A stretch of 7,331 nt of DNA. Source: Vulcanococcus sp. SFB_649D_100_25. GTDB lineage: Bacteria; Cyanobacteriota; Cyanobacteriia; PCC-6307; Cyanobiaceae. The stretch spans positions 1 through 7,331 of the forward strand of contig JAURGL010000083.1 in the NCBI GenBank assembly GCA_030833825.1, written 5' to 3'. Shown piece after piece: positions 1-4,893 of the stretch; the stretch's first letter is position 1, and every line of letters starts with the position of its first letter. The notes beneath the pieces were generated by a model, which was given only the letters and a program-made list of their open reading frames with translations, did no database searches and was not told where the DNA came from. A program made the position numbers and the translations under genes.

Positions 1-216
1 TGAATACCCTGATGGCGTTTGCAAGTGAGGTTGGCTCGTTGTGGACTTGCGGGCACTTGTTGTGATGTTGAATGTTGCCGGGCTCGCGCCAGTATTGATC
101 TGAGTAAGTTTTTTGGGTGCTGCTTCAGCAGCGTTTGACAGCTGGAGCATTCCAGCTACCGCGAGAGAGGCAGCGGCGGCCTTGGTGAGGGCTTTAGGGG
201 AGAAGTGAGCAGCCAT
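1..216 (-). CDS. Exported protein of unknown function, N-terminal part (3' end beyond left edge)
   Basis: An ATG at 216 (reading leftwards) opens a frame of 72 codons without a stop that runs off the left edge. The first 32 or so residues form a good Sec signal peptide: a short n-region with K8 and K12, a hydrophobic Ala/Leu core (about 13-26), and an A-E-A cleavage site before APKK. The mature part that follows is rich in Thr, Ser, Ala and Asn, like the linker or surface regions of secreted proteins, and shows no domain I recognise. Codon use is AT-richer than its neighbours (AAA, ACT, AAT and ACA are frequent). By my count 61 of the first 120 bases are G/C, against 45 of 60 in a sample inside the ABC ATPase gene (2821-2880). 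No clear Shine-Dalgarno precedes the ATG. The CRP-type palindrome at 317-332 lies about 100 bases upstream. The signal peptide supports a real gene; the function is unknown. Confidence 0.6.
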   Translation of the reverse strand, partial: MAAHFSPKALTKAAAASLAVAGMLQLSNAAEAAPKKLTQINTGASPATFNITTSARKSTTSQPHLQTPSGYS

Positions 217-316
217 GGAATTGAAGGGTTCGTGTGAGGGGGGTTGGGGTGTTTCCCCGATGACCACAAGCTCGCCCAGCTCCAATCGAATTCCTTTGAC
301 CCCGCTCAAGGCCCCC

Positions 317-332
317 TGTGACCTTGCTCACA
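317..332. promoter_or_regulatory. Perfect CRP-type operator palindrome
   Basis: The sequence reads TGTGA-CCTTGC-TCACA, an exact match to the TGTGA-N6-TCACA half-site arrangement bound by CRP-family regulators, including cyanobacterial cAMP receptor proteins such as SYCRP1. Its centre (324.5) is about 108 bases upstream of the ATG of the exported-protein gene at 216, which fits a site near that gene's promoter. The match and position are seen directly; regulator binding is inference. The A/T-rich flanks typical of strong E. coli sites are absent. Confidence 0.45.
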
Positions 333-366
333 CGTCAGGTCATGGCTGTTGTGGCGCGATCACTTA

Positions 367-441
367 GTGCTATCCCTCCCGGACGGGTGGGAGCTGATCC
401 GCTGGGGTGAGGTGGAGGGGCGGTTCGTCAGGGAGGGGTGA
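367..441 (+). CDS. Doubtful 24-residue ORF or gene remnant
   Basis: From a GTG at 367 a 24-residue frame runs to TGA at 439-441. The frame is open back to a stop at 319-321. Its C-terminal part (WELIRWGEVEGRFVREG) has a protein-like mix of Trp, charged and aliphatic residues, which made me look twice. There is no ATG and no ribosome binding site, and it is too short to assign to a family. It could be a small protein, the leftover end of a degraded gene, or chance in GC-rich DNA; chance is most likely. Confidence 0.15.
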   Translation: MLSLPDGWELIRWGEVEGRFVREG

Positions 442-444
442 GCC

Positions 445-466
445 TTTGGGCGCGTTTTGGGCGCGA
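445..466. repeat. Tandem 11-bp direct repeat, two copies
   Basis: TTTGGGCGCGT (445-455) is followed at once by TTTGGGCGCGA (456-466), identical over the first 10 bases. It lies 29 bases beyond the tRNA-Pro 3' end, in non-coding DNA. It may be a replication-slippage product; a regulatory role is possible but nothing else supports one. Confidence 0.6.
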
Positions 467-494
467 CGCTCTGCCCTAATCCCTGAGAAATCAA

Positions 495-568
495 TCGGGG
501 CGACAGGATTCGAACCTGCGACCTAGTGCTCCCAAAGCACCCGCGCTACCAAGCTGCGCCACGCCCCG
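495..568 (-). tRNA. tRNA-Pro (anticodon UGG)
   Basis: Read on the minus strand, bases 568-495 fold into a complete cloverleaf. The acceptor stem CGGGGCG pairs with CGCCCCG; the D stem GCGC pairs with GCGC around a loop containing TTGGTA; the anticodon stem GGTGC/GCACT (one G-T pair) encloses the loop TTTGGGA with anticodon TGG; and the T arm carries the standard TTCGAAT loop between GCAGG and CCTGT. The discriminator base is A (position 495). CCA is not encoded, so it must be added by nucleotidyltransferase. The anticodon reads CCA and, through wobble, probably other proline codons. The gene is divergent from the M23 peptidase gene. A TAGGCT hexamer 8 bases upstream of the mature 5' end could be the -10 element, but no matching -35 is visible. 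Confidence 0.97.
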
Positions 569-617
569 TCGTGTGGAGCCTACCGGTCGAGCCGCAGCAC
601 TGGCAGGGCCTGCAGGT

Positions 618-631
618 CCCGTTACAACGGG
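618..631. repeat. Perfect inverted repeat CCCGTT-AC-AACGGG
   Basis: This 14-base inverted repeat with 6-base arms lies in the short divergent interval between the tRNA-Pro 5' end and the proposed GTG start of the M23 peptidase gene. With only two bases between the arms it suits a dimeric-regulator site better than an RNA hairpin. It overlaps a TACAAC hexamer (623-628) that could be a weak -10 for the peptidase gene. No known regulator is assigned; chance occurrence is possible. Confidence 0.35.
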
Positions 632-651
632 CCCGCCACGCCACGCCGTTT

Positions 652-1335
652 GTGTCTCTCAACGGGGCCATTAAGGCTGCACTGCTCGGTTCGGTCCTCC
701 TGATCGCTGGGCATCCCGCCGCCAGGGCTTCAGGCGATGGCCCCAGTGCGAGGCCCGAGCAGATCCCACCGGACACCCCCGTTGCTGATCTGATCCCAGA
801 TCTCGCTAAAGCACCAGAGCTCTCTGCAGCGCAGGCCTGGCCCCTCCGCCCTGGAGAACCAATTCGGGTTGTCTATCCCCTCGCCCTCAAGGCTATGGAG
901 ATCGATCCCTATGGCTGGCGCTACTCGGAAAGCCGGCAGGCCTGGCGCATGCATGCCGGGCAGGACCTGGTGGCCCCGGAAGGCACCGACGTCCTGGCCA
1001 TGCTTCCTGGACGGGTGGTGTTGGTGGAGCCGATCGATGGTTACGGGCTGACGGTGGTGCTCGATCACGGGCGCGGTTGGCAAAGCCTCTATGCCCACCT
1101 CGCCTCCAGCAGCGTCTCAGTCGGGGATTTCCTGCCGGCGGCCTCCCTGCTGGGCCAGGTCGGTCAAACCGGCAGGGCCTCAGGCCCCCATCTGCATGTG
1201 GAATTGCGGCGCCGCGATGGCGATCGGATGTTGGCGGTCGATCCCACCCCTTTGCTCGAGCAGGCCACCCGACTGCTGCCCCTGGCTCCGCCCCCCTTGC
1301 AGCAGGCTCAGGGCCTGAGTTCCGCGACCCCTTGA
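652..1335 (+). CDS. Secreted M23-family (LytM-type) peptidoglycan endopeptidase
   Basis: The 227-residue product is a zinc metallopeptidase of the M23/LytM fold, which cleaves peptide cross-links in peptidoglycan outside the cytoplasmic membrane. The GTG at 652 was chosen because it places a signal peptide exactly at the N terminus: K8, hydrophobic core about 9-20, and A-R-A cleavage after residue 26. The frame is open upstream into the tRNA, and a GTG at 571 is the other candidate. After a Pro-rich linker (27-70) the peptidase domain covers about 72-200. Both zinc motifs are intact, H101-x3-D105 and H180-L-H182, with the conserved Y-A-H149, so the enzyme should be active rather than a catalytically dead activator. 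No LysM, SH3 or coiled-coil region is visible, so it is small for the class. The C-terminal Pro/Leu/Gln tail (about 201-227) is low complexity. Its TGA overlaps the proposed TTG start of the next gene. Confidence 0.85.
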   Translation: MSLNGAIKAALLGSVLLIAGHPAARASGDGPSARPEQIPPDTPVADLIPDLAKAPELSAAQAWPLRPGEPIRVVYPLALKAMEIDPYGWRYSESRQAWRMHAGQDLVAPEGTDVLAMLPGRVVLVEPIDGYGLTVVLDHGRGWQSLYAHLASSSVSVGDFLPAASLLGQVGQTGRASGPHLHVELRRRDGDRMLAVDPTPLLEQATRLLPLAPPPLQQAQGLSSATP

Positions 1336-2021
1336 TCACGATTGAACGCCCTGGTCTGCGCCTGAGGCATCTGCCCGCCTGGTTGCAGCAGGAGCAGTTC
1401 AAGACAACCCTTCTGCGGCAGACCCTGCAGGCGGACCTCCCCTGGCAGCAGCCCCTTGTGACGGTCTACGGCCGTCAGCACCTCACCCCACGGCTCACTT
1501 GCTGGGTGGCGGATCCGGGCTGCTCGTATCGCTACAGCGGGCAAGTCCAGGAGATCACCCCCTGGATCCCTGTCCTGGCTGATCTACGGGAGCGCCTCCT
1601 GGAGCTTTTGGGGATCCGCTTCAACAGTCTCCTGCTGAATCGCTACCGCACGGGAGCCGATCGCATGGGCTGGCATGCCGATGACGAACCCGAACTCGAC
1701 AACACCGCCCCAATTGCCTCCTTAAGCCTCGGCGTTCCCCGCGACCTGCGCTTTCGCCCGCGCCATAGCGGCGAGGCGCCCTTCGCCATCAGCCTCGATG
1801 ACGGCGACCTGTTGGTGATGGATCCGCCCACCCAGCAGAACTGGCAGCACGCCTTGCCCTCCCGTGCCCGCGTGCAGACCGAGCGGATCAACCTCACCTT
1901 TCGCGTGATTCAGCCCAGCACCGCAATGCAGTCGATTTCCACCCGTGCCCCCTTGGGTAGGGCGGCTACCTCCACGCAGGCACGCGCCGGTGAGACCCCC
2001 TGGCCAAACACCTCCGCATAG
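1332..2021 (+). CDS. alkB: AlkB-family Fe(II)/2-oxoglutarate DNA-repair dioxygenase
   Basis: AlkB-type enzymes oxidatively demethylate bases such as 1-methyladenine and 3-methylcytosine in DNA. The 229-residue product carries the family signature N103-R-Y105-x2-G-x-D110-x2-G-x-H115-x-D117-x-E119. Iron ligands are H115, D117 and H173 (in WQHALP), and the 2-oxoglutarate-binding motif is R185-I-N-L-T-F-R191. Length and motif spacing resemble the short ALKBH2-like bacterial and cyanobacterial members. The frame is open upstream inside the M23 gene; the TTG at 1332 is the first plausible start, overlapping the M23 stop as TTGA, which suggests translational coupling. There is no in-frame ATG before the catalytic core, and start confidence is low. 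The conserved core ends at residues 191-193. The last 37 residues are a Ser/Thr/Ala-rich tail encoded opposite the 3' end of ridA and are probably not part of the fold. Confidence 0.85.
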   Translation: MITIERPGLRLRHLPAWLQQEQFKTTLLRQTLQADLPWQQPLVTVYGRQHLTPRLTCWVADPGCSYRYSGQVQEITPWIPVLADLRERLLELLGIRFNSLLLNRYRTGADRMGWHADDEPELDNTAPIASLSLGVPRDLRFRPRHSGEAPFAISLDDGDLLVMDPPTQQNWQHALPSRARVQTERINLTFRVIQPSTAMQSISTRAPLGRAATSTQARAGETPWPNTSA

Positions 2022-2308
2022 AGCGCATTCACCTTGGCGAAATCGCCCAGGTCCGCCAAGAACACGGTGGTCCGCACCACCTGTTGTGGCGTGCAGCCCG
2101 CTTCCTTGAGCACCGCCTGCAGGTTGGAGAGCACCTGGCGGGTTTCAGCTTCCACGTCCCCGCCCCCGACCATCTCTCCGCTGAGCGGATCAAGGGCGAT
2201 TTGACCGGAGCAGTAGAGGACCCCACCGGCCTTCACGGCCTGGTTGTAGGGCCCGACGGGGGCCGGTGCAGCCTGGGTGGTGACGGCCTCGATGCCTGGA
2301 GCGGTCAT
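1910..2308 (-). CDS. ridA: RidA-family (YjgF/YER057c/UK114) imine deaminase
   Basis: RidA hydrolyses reactive enamine/imine intermediates (such as 2-aminoacrylate) made by PLP enzymes, releasing 2-oxoacids and ammonia and protecting enzymes from damage. The 132-residue product matches the usual length and the family from end to end: P20-Y21-N-Q-A near the start, Y-C-S-G-Q-I (32-37), Q-V-L-x-N-L-Q-A-V-L (58-67), the catalytic arginine R109 in S-P-A-R-A-C-V, and the closing A-R-V-E-I-D-C-I-A-V. I chose the ATG at 2308 because family homology begins there; the longer frame from 2359 adds 17 basic, low-complexity residues. It converges on alkB with a 112-base overlap covering its last 36 codons, R109 included. 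Its start is 43 bases from that of the divergent ABC ATPase gene, so the two promoters must be close or overlap neighbouring coding sequence. Confidence 0.93.
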   Translation of the reverse strand: MTAPGIEAVTTQAAPAPVGPYNQAVKAGGVLYCSGQIALDPLSGEMVGGGDVEAETRQVLSNLQAVLKEAGCTPQQVVRTTVFLADLGDFAKVNALYAEVFGQGVSPARACVEVAALPKGARVEIDCIAVLG

Positions 2309-2351
2309 TGCGGGGGAAGATGGGGCGCTGAGCCTATGGCGAACCCGCCTG

Positions 2352-3461
2352 ATGCGCATCGAGATGCCCAGCCCTGATCTACCCCTGCACCCGCAGGTGG
2401 AGCTCAGCGGTCTGTGGCATCGCTACAGCGGCCCCGCCTCCAGTGGTGATTGGACCCTGCGGGACATCAACTTTCAGTTGAAGCCCGGTGAATTGGTGGG
2501 TCTGCTCGGCCCATCGGGTTGCGGCAAAACCACCCTGTTGCGTCTGATCGCCGGTTTCGAGCAGCCCGAGCGCGGCAGCGTCAGCATTGCCGGGCGCACC
2601 GTGGCTGGACCCGGCCGCTGGCTCCCTCCGGAGCGCCGCGGGGTGGGCATGGTGTTCCAGGACTACGCCCTGTTCCCCCACCTCGACGCCTGGCGCAATG
2701 CGTGCTTCGGGCTCAAGCGCGGCCAGGACAGCAGTCGGGCGGCCTGGTTGCTGGAGCTCCTTGGCCTGAAGGGCCTTGAGGGGCGCTACCCCCATGAGCT
2801 CTCCGGCGGGCAGAGGCAGCGCCTGGCCCTGGCCCGGGCCCTCGCCCCCGGTTGCTCCCTGGTGCTGCTGGATGAACCGTTCTCCAACCTGGATGTGGAG
2901 GTGCGCCTGCGCCTGCGGGCGGAGCTCCCTGGGGTGCTGGCCCGCTGCGGTGCCAGCGGGGTGATCGTGACCCACGACCCGGAAGAGGCGATGGCGATCT
3001 GCGATCGGGTCGCGGTCCTGGAGTCGGGGCATCTGCATCAATGCGCCAGTCCCCAGGACCTGGTGAACACCCCGGCCACCGCCTTCGTCGGGCGCTTTGT
3101 GCTGCAGGGCAATCTGCTGCCGGCGTCCGTCCAGGGCCGCTCCTGCACGACCGCCATCGGACACTTCGACCTGGCGTCTCCCGCTGAGCCCCTTGGCGAT
3201 GGCCCTGCAGAGGTCCTGGTGAGCCAGCAGGCCATTGAGCTTCTCCCGGATGAGGACGCGGAGGCCTGGGTGGTGGGCCGTGAGTTCCTCGGGCGCGAAT
3301 GGCTGTATCAGGTTCAGCTGGCTGAGTTGCGCCTGCGCCTGCGCCTGCCCCTCTCCCAGAACTACGCCCGCGGGCAGCGCTGCCAGCTGCGTCTGCTGCC
3401 CGGGGAGACGGCCCGCCTCTTCCCCAGTGGTCAGGACCTGATCAGCACCAGCGCCGCTTAA
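2352..3461 (+). CDS. ABC transporter ATP-binding protein, iron(III) FbpC/FutC-like
   Basis: This 369-residue cytoplasmic ATPase belongs to the MalK/PotA/FbpC type that powers binding-protein-dependent importers. Motifs in order: Walker A G53-PSGCGKTT-61, Q-loop Q103 in V-F-Q-D-Y-A-L-F-P-H, signature L150-SGGQRQ, Walker B V-L-L-D174-E175-P, D-loop S-N-L-D181, and H-loop H208. A C-terminal TOBE-type regulatory region follows from about 250 to 355. The Y-A-L-F-P-H-L segment after the Q-loop and the overall length suit the ferric-iron subfamily (FbpC, FutC), but sulfate, spermidine or other substrates cannot be excluded. No permease or binding-protein gene is in the window, so its partners are encoded elsewhere, as is common for cyanobacterial Fut systems. 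Starts at 2352 and 2364 are both possible; the 2277 GTG would read through the ridA start region. The stop TAA overlaps the gloB stop (TTAA, 3458-3461). Confidence 0.88.
   Translation: MRIEMPSPDLPLHPQVELSGLWHRYSGPASSGDWTLRDINFQLKPGELVGLLGPSGCGKTTLLRLIAGFEQPERGSVSIAGRTVAGPGRWLPPERRGVGMVFQDYALFPHLDAWRNACFGLKRGQDSSRAAWLLELLGLKGLEGRYPHELSGGQRQRLALARALAPGCSLVLLDEPFSNLDVEVRLRLRAELPGVLARCGASGVIVTHDPEEAMAICDRVAVLESGHLHQCASPQDLVNTPATAFVGRFVLQGNLLPASVQGRSCTTAIGHFDLASPAEPLGDGPAEVLVSQQAIELLPDEDAEAWVVGREFLGREWLYQVQLAELRLRLRLPLSQNYARGQRCQLRLLPGETARLFPSGQDLISTSAA
3328..3345. repeat. Three perfect tandem copies of TGCGCC inside the ABC ATPase gene
   Basis: TGCGCC occurs three times in a row and is followed by TGCCCC. 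In the reading frame it encodes alternating Leu-Arg (LRLRLRLP, residues 326-333) in a probable beta strand of the TOBE-like region. A shorter relative of the same pattern lies at about 2903-2919 (VRLRLR). Copy changes would add or remove Leu-Arg pairs without a frameshift. Confidence 0.6.
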
Positions 3462-4213
3462 CCCCGCCAGAGATCCTTGCTGCCGCGGCGCCGCCGCAGC
3501 TCCTCGGCATCCTTGGCCCGCACAAACAGGTTCGTGGCCTTCTCCAGAGCAACCGTGCTGGGGATGGTGGCCTCCCCGCCGCGACGCGTCGCCTCAACCG
3601 CCGCAAGGCGTTCCGCAATGGCCTGGTTGGTGGGGTCTTCCTGGGAGGCCCAGCGCAGATTCCCTTCGGTGTACTCGTGGGCGCACCAGACCTGGGTGGC
3701 CTCCGGCAGGGCGGCCAACTGCTGCAGCGAGTGGTGCATCTGCTCCGGGGTACCTTCAAACAGGCGGCCGCAACCGGCGGCGAACAGGGTGTCGCCGCAG
3801 AAGAGGTGGCCGTCATCACCGGCGGTGGGGGGCAGATAAAAGGCGATGTGGTGGGCGGTATGCCCCGGGACGGAGAGCACCTGAATGCTGCGGCCCAGCA
3901 GTTCGAGCTGATCGCCGCCAGCGACGCCCCGGGTCTGATGGGGGATTCGCTCCTGATCAGCCCGACTGGCGATCACCTCCGCCTGGGGCCAGCGCTCCAG
4001 CAGCTGCGGGGCCCCACCGATGTGGTCATGGTGGTGGTGGGTGTGCAGGATGGCGGCCAGCTCCAGGCCGCGCTGCTCCAGCCAGGCCTGCACCGGTTCG
4101 GCCACCGCCGGATCGACCACGGCGGCCTGCCGCCCTGCGTCGCCATGCAGGACAAAGACGTAGTTGTCATGGAGCACCGGGATCAGGGACACCCGGTTTG
4201 CGGTCTCCTGCAT
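3458..4213 (-). CDS. gloB: Hydroxyacylglutathione hydrolase (glyoxalase II)
   Basis: Glyoxalase II hydrolyses S-D-lactoylglutathione to D-lactate and glutathione, the second step of methylglyoxal detoxification in the cytoplasm. The 251-residue product (ATG at 4213) has a full metallo-beta-lactamase fold motif, T58-H59-H-H61-H-D63-H64, plus the further metal ligands H118 (VPGHTA), D141 (CGDTLF) and H179 (CAHEYT), so the binuclear site is intact. The C-terminal HAGH substrate-binding part is present, with N-L-R-W-A-S, D-P-T-N and I-P-S-T-V-A-L-E-K-x-T-N-L-F-V-R. An upstream in-frame ATG at 4240 would add nine residues and leave two bases before hisG. I prefer 4213, where homology begins (VSLIPVLHDNYVF follows closely). 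It is divergent from hisG, with start codons 29 bases apart, and convergent with the ABC ATPase gene by overlapping stops. Confidence 0.95.
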   Translation of the reverse strand: MQETANRVSLIPVLHDNYVFVLHGDAGRQAAVVDPAVAEPVQAWLEQRGLELAAILHTHHHHDHIGGAPQLLERWPQAEVIASRADQERIPHQTRGVAGGDQLELLGRSIQVLSVPGHTAHHIAFYLPPTAGDDGHLFCGDTLFAAGCGRLFEGTPEQMHHSLQQLAALPEATQVWCAHEYTEGNLRWASQEDPTNQAIAERLAAVEATRRGGEATIPSTVALEKATNLFVRAKDAEELRRRRGSKDLWRG

Positions 4214-4242
4214 CGTTAAAGTCCCGGTTCCGGCTGCCATCC

Positions 4243-4893
4243 ATGATCACCGTCGCGCTGGCCAAGGGAGCCCTGCTCAAGGACTCAGTGCGTCGCTTCG
4301 CCGCAGCCGGCTTGGATTTCGCTGCGGTCCTCGAGCCCGGCAACCGACAGCTGATGGTCCCCAGCGTCTGCGGCCGCGCCCGGGCCCTGCTGGTCCGCAA
4401 TGCCGATGTGCCGGTCTATGTGGCCTACGGCCAGGCCCAGCTCGGGGTGGTTGGGTACGACGTCCTTCGGGAACACCAGCTGCCGGTCGCCCAGCTGGTG
4501 GACCTTGGTTTCGGTGGCTGCCGCATGAGTGTGGCGGTGAAGGCCAGCAGCCCTTACCGCCGTGCCAGTGACCTGCCGGCCCACTGCCGCATCGCCAGCA
4601 AGTTCACCCGTTGCGCTGAGGCCTATTTCGAAGCCCTGGATCTGCCAGTGGAGCTGATCCACCTGGCTGGATCGGTGGAGCTCGGCCCGATCACCGGTAT
4701 GAGCGAAGCGATTGTTGACCTGGTGGCCACCGGCCGCACCCTCGAGGAAAACGGCTTGATCGCCATCGAGGACCTCTTCCATTCCACCGCTCGCCTGGTG
4801 GGACATCCCCTGTCGCTGCGCCTGGATCGCGGCGATCTCCAGGGCATCGTCGACCAGATCGCGGCCGCTGGGGCTGCGGTGGCAAGCGCCTGA
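4243..4893 (+). CDS. hisG: ATP phosphoribosyltransferase catalytic subunit, short form
   Basis: HisG condenses ATP with phosphoribosyl pyrophosphate to phosphoribosyl-ATP, the first and feedback-controlled step of histidine synthesis. The 216-residue product starts with the family N terminus (ITVALAKGALLKDS) and carries the conserved G-Y-D (71-73), the S-K-F/Y-x4 segment after C-R-I-A (115-121), and the PRPP-binding loop around E155-A-I-V-D159-L-V-A-T-G-R-T. It ends about 50 residues after that loop and lacks the C-terminal ACT-like regulatory domain of long HisG. It is therefore the short type, which needs HisZ (a HisRS-like subunit, not in this window) for activity and regulation. The ATG at 4243 matches the family start. 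No Shine-Dalgarno is seen. The only AT-rich patch upstream is TTAAAGT (4216-4222), a possible weak -10. Its TGA overlaps the ATG of the exporter gene. Confidence 0.95.
   Translation: MITVALAKGALLKDSVRRFAAAGLDFAAVLEPGNRQLMVPSVCGRARALLVRNADVPVYVAYGQAQLGVVGYDVLREHQLPVAQLVDLGFGGCRMSVAVKASSPYRRASDLPAHCRIASKFTRCAEAYFEALDLPVELIHLAGSVELGPITGMSEAIVDLVATGRTLEENGLIAIEDLFHSTARLVGHPLSLRLDRGDLQGIVDQIAAAGAAVASA

Larger units (their letters stand above)
217..494. other. Intergenic region between exported-protein gene and tRNA-Pro
   Basis: This 278-base stretch has no well-supported gene. It holds a perfect CRP-type palindrome (317-332), a weak GC hairpin with arms CTCCC and GGGAG (376-393), a tandem 11-bp repeat (445-466), and a doubtful tiny plus-strand frame (367-441). 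A short GGGG/CCCC inverted repeat (246-258) sits in the probable 5' leader of the left gene. I found no convincing -35/-10 pair for the left gene and no U-tract terminator for the tRNA. As both flanking genes read leftwards, the region contains the leader and promoter of the exported-protein gene as well as the tRNA 3' trailer. Confidence 0.6.

Noticed and set aside
260..367. 35-residue plus-strand ORF starting with ATG at 260
   Set aside because: It has no ribosome binding site, the composition is unlike a protein, and it overlaps the CRP-type palindrome.
376..393. GC hairpin (CTCCC/GGGAG) as a terminator
   Set aside because: No T-run follows on either strand, and the stem is only 5 bp with an 8-base loop.
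526..651. N-terminal extension of the M23 peptidase into the antisense of tRNA-Pro
   Set aside because: The frame is open back to 526, but it would run through the tRNA gene and bury the signal peptide behind 42 unrelated residues. The GTG at 652 gives a normal signal peptide.
569..651. Promoter elements for tRNA-Pro (TAGGCT) and M23 (TACAAC)
   Set aside because: Each matches the -10 consensus only partly, and neither has a -35 box at suitable spacing, so I did not annotate them as promoters.
1077..1331. Upstream extension of the AlkB frame
   Set aside because: It lies entirely within the M23 catalytic domain in another frame, and its Arg/Pro/Gly-rich sequence looks like a GC-rich shadow.
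3677..4219. Long plus-strand ORF opposite gloB
   Set aside because: It is antisense to an intact glyoxalase II with all metal ligands; the translation shows only Gly/Val/Gln-rich shadow sequence.
4216..4222. TTAAAGT as the hisG -10 element
   Set aside because: Only 4 of 6 bases match and there is no -35 partner, so it is mentioned under hisG but not called.
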